From Eubacteriaceae bacterium (GTDB taxonomy: Bacteria; Bacillota; Clostridia; Eubacteriales; UBA1433), in NCBI GenBank assembly GCA_012797825.1, contig JAAZOI010000200.1, forward strand, positions 1 through 6,923: a DNA stretch of 6,923 nucleotides. Direction: 5' to 3'. Below the pieces are notes generated by a model. It worked only from the letters and a program-made list of their open reading frames with translations, had not been told where the DNA came from and did not search any database. The position numbers were made by a program, and so were the translations under genes. This document shows, one piece after another, positions 4,774-6,923 of this stretch. How positions within the stretch are numbered: the stretch's first letter is position 1; every line of letters starts with the position of its first letter.

Positions 4774-6735
4774 ATGAAATTCAAAAAATTCGCGTTATTT
4801 TTAATAATATTTGCTCTAATAATGGCATTTTTGCCTGTAAACGCTCTTGCTGCAACATCATACACAATGAGTGGTACAAGCACCGTGCGCAACGGAGATA
4901 CCATTTCGGTTAGTTTTACATTAAACAGTTTAAGCAACGCAAAAGGTGTTGAAGCTAGAATAACCTATTCCAACTCGTACCTAACTTACATAAGCGCATC
5001 AAGCGGGATAAGCGGGTGGAATTTTGGCGCAAGTAAATATAGTTCAGACACGGTGAAAATATTACTATATAATTCTAGCGGCGCGGTTTTAAGTGGAACA
5101 AAAACAATATGCACGTTGAAGTTTAAAGTAACAGGAACGGCAGGCAATAAAATAAATGTAAATCCTTCTTACATCGAAATTCCGACTAGCAGTTCGACAA
5201 TTCATCCGAGCGGTTCGGCATATTCAAAAACTATAGCGGCGCCGTTGTCAACAAACGCCAATCTGGCGTCATTAAGCGTTTCCAACGCGAAAGTATATCC
5301 GTCTTTCTCATCATCTATAACATCATATAAAACAACTGTAGGCGCTGATATATCGAGTTTAAGCATAAGCGCCAAAGCAGCGGATTCAGGCGCGAAAGTA
5401 AGCATTTCCAATAATTCTTTAAAATCGGGAGCGACTACAAGCGTTAAAATTACGGTAAAAGCCGCAGCGGGCAATACTAAAACTTACACAATAGCCGCAA
5501 CAAGGCCTCAGGACCCCAATTATGTGGCAGGCACAAACAATTATCTTAAATCAATAAGTCTAAATGTAGGAATACTCTCTCCGACGTTTAATAAGGATGT
5601 AACAAGCTATGTTGTATGGCTTCCCAACGAGATTACCAGCATAACTGCAAGCGGCGTTGCCGAAGACGCCAAAGCCAGCGTAACAGTAGTGGGAGGCGAG
5701 AGCCTTATAGAAGGCGATAATCAGGTAAGTGTTATCTGCGCGGCGGAGTCCGGCGCTGAAAAAGAATATAAAATAATTGTAAAAAGAGCTTCATCAGGAC
5801 AGCAGACAGGCCCTGCCGATATTACGTCGGTTCTTTCCAAGTTTGAAAGCATGTCAACGGGTGATGTTAATATTAAAACAAATATTTTACTCGATTTAAG
5901 CGCTTCGGCAAGCAAGCAAATACCTGCAAGTTTGTTTGAGGAATTAAAAAAATACCCAAACACGACACTTACAATTAATCTTGGAAACGCAAAAATAGTA
6001 TTTAAAGGAAGCGACATAACAGCAGATATTACAAGCGAGTACTATGATTTGTCATTTGTTCTTAATTCGGATTACGCTGATTTAATAAGAGGAAAAGCAG
6101 GCGATGAGAACGGTATAATTTTCTCTTATACATATGAAGGTAATCTTCCGGGTTATGCAGTATTTTATTTAATGACAAATTTAGACGAAGGAAGCACATA
6201 TAATTTATACAAATATAGTTTAGAGGAAGATAAATTTTACCTTATAGCCAAAAATGTAGTAGTAGGTCAAGCAGGCGTTTTGCCTTACGTAAATAATACA
6301 TGTTCGGAATATATTCTTACAAAAAACACTATTGAAGGCGCGGTCGTATATGACTCTGCATCTAAACAGGGGGCTTTAAATTCAGGGCTGGCTGAATACA
6401 AAGATGATTTGGCGGCAATACTGATACTTGTAATGGCGGCCGCAATAGGATTTGCGTTGGGTATAGTATTTAATAAAAGTTTGAGAAAACGAGCGCAAAA
6501 AGTCATAAATGAAATTGTGCTTGACGATTCTGAAATTGCGATTGAAAATTTGCATATGTTACCTATAAATAATGAAAATAAAGATAAATCACAAGTGTAT
6601 TCAGAAGATATAAATCAAAGTGATGCAAATTCGGATAATAAAACACAAGAAGTCAAATTCTACGCAGAAGATGTAGCGGGCACGCAGGCGGAAGAAACGG
6701 CCGAAGATAATAAAAAACAGGAAGAAACTGTATAA
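4774..6735 (+). CDS. Membrane-anchored cohesin surface protein with cadherin-like domains
   Basis: This 653-residue protein probably acts as a membrane-bound receptor for dockerin proteins. In order: signal peptide (1-26, ending PVNALA before ATSY); one cohesin (about 28-156) with GDTISVSFTL, ARITYSNSYLTYISAS, VKILLYN and TICTLKFKVTG; two cadherin-like beta-sandwich domains (about 160-245, LASLSVSNAKVYPSFSSSITSY; and 256-338, LKSISLNVGILSPTFNKDVTSYVV); an extracellular module of about 190 residues ending in NNTCSEYILT (507-516); one transmembrane helix (about 546-566, LAAILILVMAAAIGFALGIVF region); the positive-inside stretch NKSLRKRAQK; and a cytoplasmic tail of about 87 residues rich in Asp, Glu, Asn and Lys. 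There is no SLH domain or LPXTG, so anchoring is by the helix. GAGG (4763-4766) is 7 nt before the ATG. It lies 33 nt after the dockerin hydrolase with no terminator between, so the pair is probably co-expressed and likely binding partners. Cohesin and topology are well supported; tail function is unknown. Confidence 0.87.
   Translation: MKFKKFALFLIIFALIMAFLPVNALAATSYTMSGTSTVRNGDTISVSFTLNSLSNAKGVEARITYSNSYLTYISASSGISGWNFGASKYSSDTVKILLYNSSGAVLSGTKTICTLKFKVTGTAGNKINVNPSYIEIPTSSSTIHPSGSAYSKTIAAPLSTNANLASLSVSNAKVYPSFSSSITSYKTTVGADISSLSISAKAADSGAKVSISNNSLKSGATTSVKITVKAAAGNTKTYTIAATRPQDPNYVAGTNNYLKSISLNVGILSPTFNKDVTSYVVWLPNEITSITASGVAEDAKASVTVVGGESLIEGDNQVSVICAAESGAEKEYKIIVKRASSGQQTGPADITSVLSKFESMSTGDVNIKTNILLDLSASASKQIPASLFEELKKYPNTTLTINLGNAKIVFKGSDITADITSEYYDLSFVLNSDYADLIRGKAGDENGIIFSYTYEGNLPGYAVFYLMTNLDEGSTYNLYKYSLEEDKFYLIAKNVVVGQAGVLPYVNNTCSEYILTKNTIEGAVVYDSASKQGALNSGLAEYKDDLAAILILVMAAAIGFALGIVFNKSLRKRAQKVINEIVLDDSEIAIENLHMLPINNENKDKSQVYSEDINQSDANSDNKTQEVKFYAEDVAGTQAEETAEDNKKQEETV
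4855..5241 (+). other. Cohesin domain (N-terminus of the surface protein)
   Basis: About 129 residues directly after the signal peptide show the nine-strand cohesin pattern: an opening strand with NGDTISVSFTLN, the strand pair GVEARITYSNSYLTYISAS, the VKILLYNSSGAVLSGTKTI segment, LKFKVTG, and a closing strand near the Ser-rich 138-151 stretch. Cohesins bind dockerins through one face of this sandwich. Because the domain sits at the extreme N-terminus and the transmembrane helix near the C-terminus, it would be held out from the membrane by the intervening domains. Confidence 0.85.
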
Positions 6736-6777
6736 ATAATATTTTTAAGAAGGTCTTAATTTATATAGAATATTATT
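6735..6777 (+). terminator. AT-rich hairpin after the cohesin gene, possible weak terminator
   Basis: AATAATATT (6735-6743) pairs perfectly with AATATTATT (6769-6777), and inside it TTAAGA (6745-6750) pairs with TCTTAA (6754-6759) around an AGG loop. The nested stem begins within the stop codon of the cohesin gene. No clear T run follows the outer stem and there are few G-C pairs, so termination would be inefficient. It may instead be a 3' stabilising stem or chance in AT-rich DNA. Confidence 0.3.
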
Positions 6778-6778
6778 A

Positions 6779-6784
6779 TATAAT
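6779..6784 (+). promoter_or_regulatory. Possible -10 box for the downstream transporter gene
   Basis: A perfect TATAAT lies 38 nt upstream of the transporter start codon. The -35 position at 17 bp spacing (TTAATT, 6756-6761) matches the consensus poorly and no TGn extension is present. It is a weak call in AT-rich DNA. Confidence 0.25.
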
Positions 6785-6822
6785 ACACTTAAATAAATTG
6801 AATATGGTATTGGTAGCATAAT

Positions 6823-6923
6823 ATGACGCTTAATTACAAACGCACTTTTTATATAGGCTTAGCTTTTTTGTCTATATCCGCTTTCTGGCAGATATATGAC
6901 AGCTTGATACCTTTGATGCTTCA
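6823..6923 (+). CDS. MFS-type transporter, N-terminal fragment (cut by window edge)
   Basis: An open frame starts at ATG 6823 and runs off the right edge with 33 complete codons. The visible peptide begins MTLNYKRTFYIGLAFLSISA and continues FWQIYDSLIPLML. It is a short positively charged start followed by a hydrophobic first membrane helix with a polar FWQ.YD motif. From memory this resembles the N-terminus of clostridial major facilitator superfamily transporters (SLC45-like sugar permease group), where a similar NYKRTF..GLAF.S..AFWQ.YD start is common. A stop codon (TAG, 6814-6816) lies in frame just upstream, so this ATG is the first possible start in its frame. No strong Shine-Dalgarno is visible. 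That it is a membrane protein is fairly sure; the family and substrate are tentative. Confidence 0.6.
   Translation, partial: MTLNYKRTFYIGLAFLSISAFWQIYDSLIPLML

Noticed and set aside
4564..6735. Full cellulosome locus
   Set aside because: There is only one cohesin and one dockerin, and no cellulase, cellulose-binding module or SLH anchoring scaffoldin in the window.

Overview
The window looks like a piece of chromosome from a low-GC Gram-positive anaerobe of the class Clostridia, probably an uncultured gut or digester lineage. The evidence is the AT-rich intergenic DNA, consensus TATAAT boxes and purine-rich ribosome binding sites, a ZapA/RsfS/Thermotoga-type DAHP synthase gene set, and secreted proteins built from modules typical of clostridial surfaces (GH73 glucosaminidase, FIVAR, Big_2, dockerin, cohesin, cadherin-like sandwiches). 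The assignment is inference; no rRNA or other strong taxonomic marker is present. No tRNA, rRNA, CRISPR array, transposase or phage gene was seen.

Layout. Bases 1-74 are non-coding and hold a hairpin suited to ending the leftward gene. A ZapA-like division gene runs leftward (620 to 75). The AT-rich gap 621-846 holds divergent promoters: a good TTGTAA-17-TATAAT for zapA and a TATAAT box for the rightward genes. Next come rsfS (ribosome silencing factor) and a small YjdJ-type GNAT gene, closed by a clear intrinsic terminator at 1486-1507. After an AT-rich gap with an extended -10 promoter and a pair of direct repeats comes a core-only DAHP synthase (first step of aromatic amino acid synthesis). 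With only 28 and 33 nt gaps and no visible terminator, it is followed by two large surface-protein genes. A weak hairpin/promoter gap (6736-6822) precedes the start of a membrane transporter of probable MFS type, cut off by the right edge.

The most interesting part is the surface pair at 2419-6735. The first gene encodes a secreted modular peptidoglycan hydrolase (glucosaminidase with visible catalytic Glu) ending in a complete two-loop type I dockerin. The second encodes a protein with one cohesin just after the signal peptide, two cadherin-like sandwiches, a further extracellular module, one transmembrane helix and a charged cytoplasmic tail of about 87 residues. The simplest reading is a cell-wall remodelling enzyme docked by cohesin-dockerin binding onto a membrane-spanning receptor. 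That uses cellulosome parts for autolysin placement rather than cellulose breakdown, with a possible link to the cell interior. The individual modules are recognisable; the pairing and its function are inferred.
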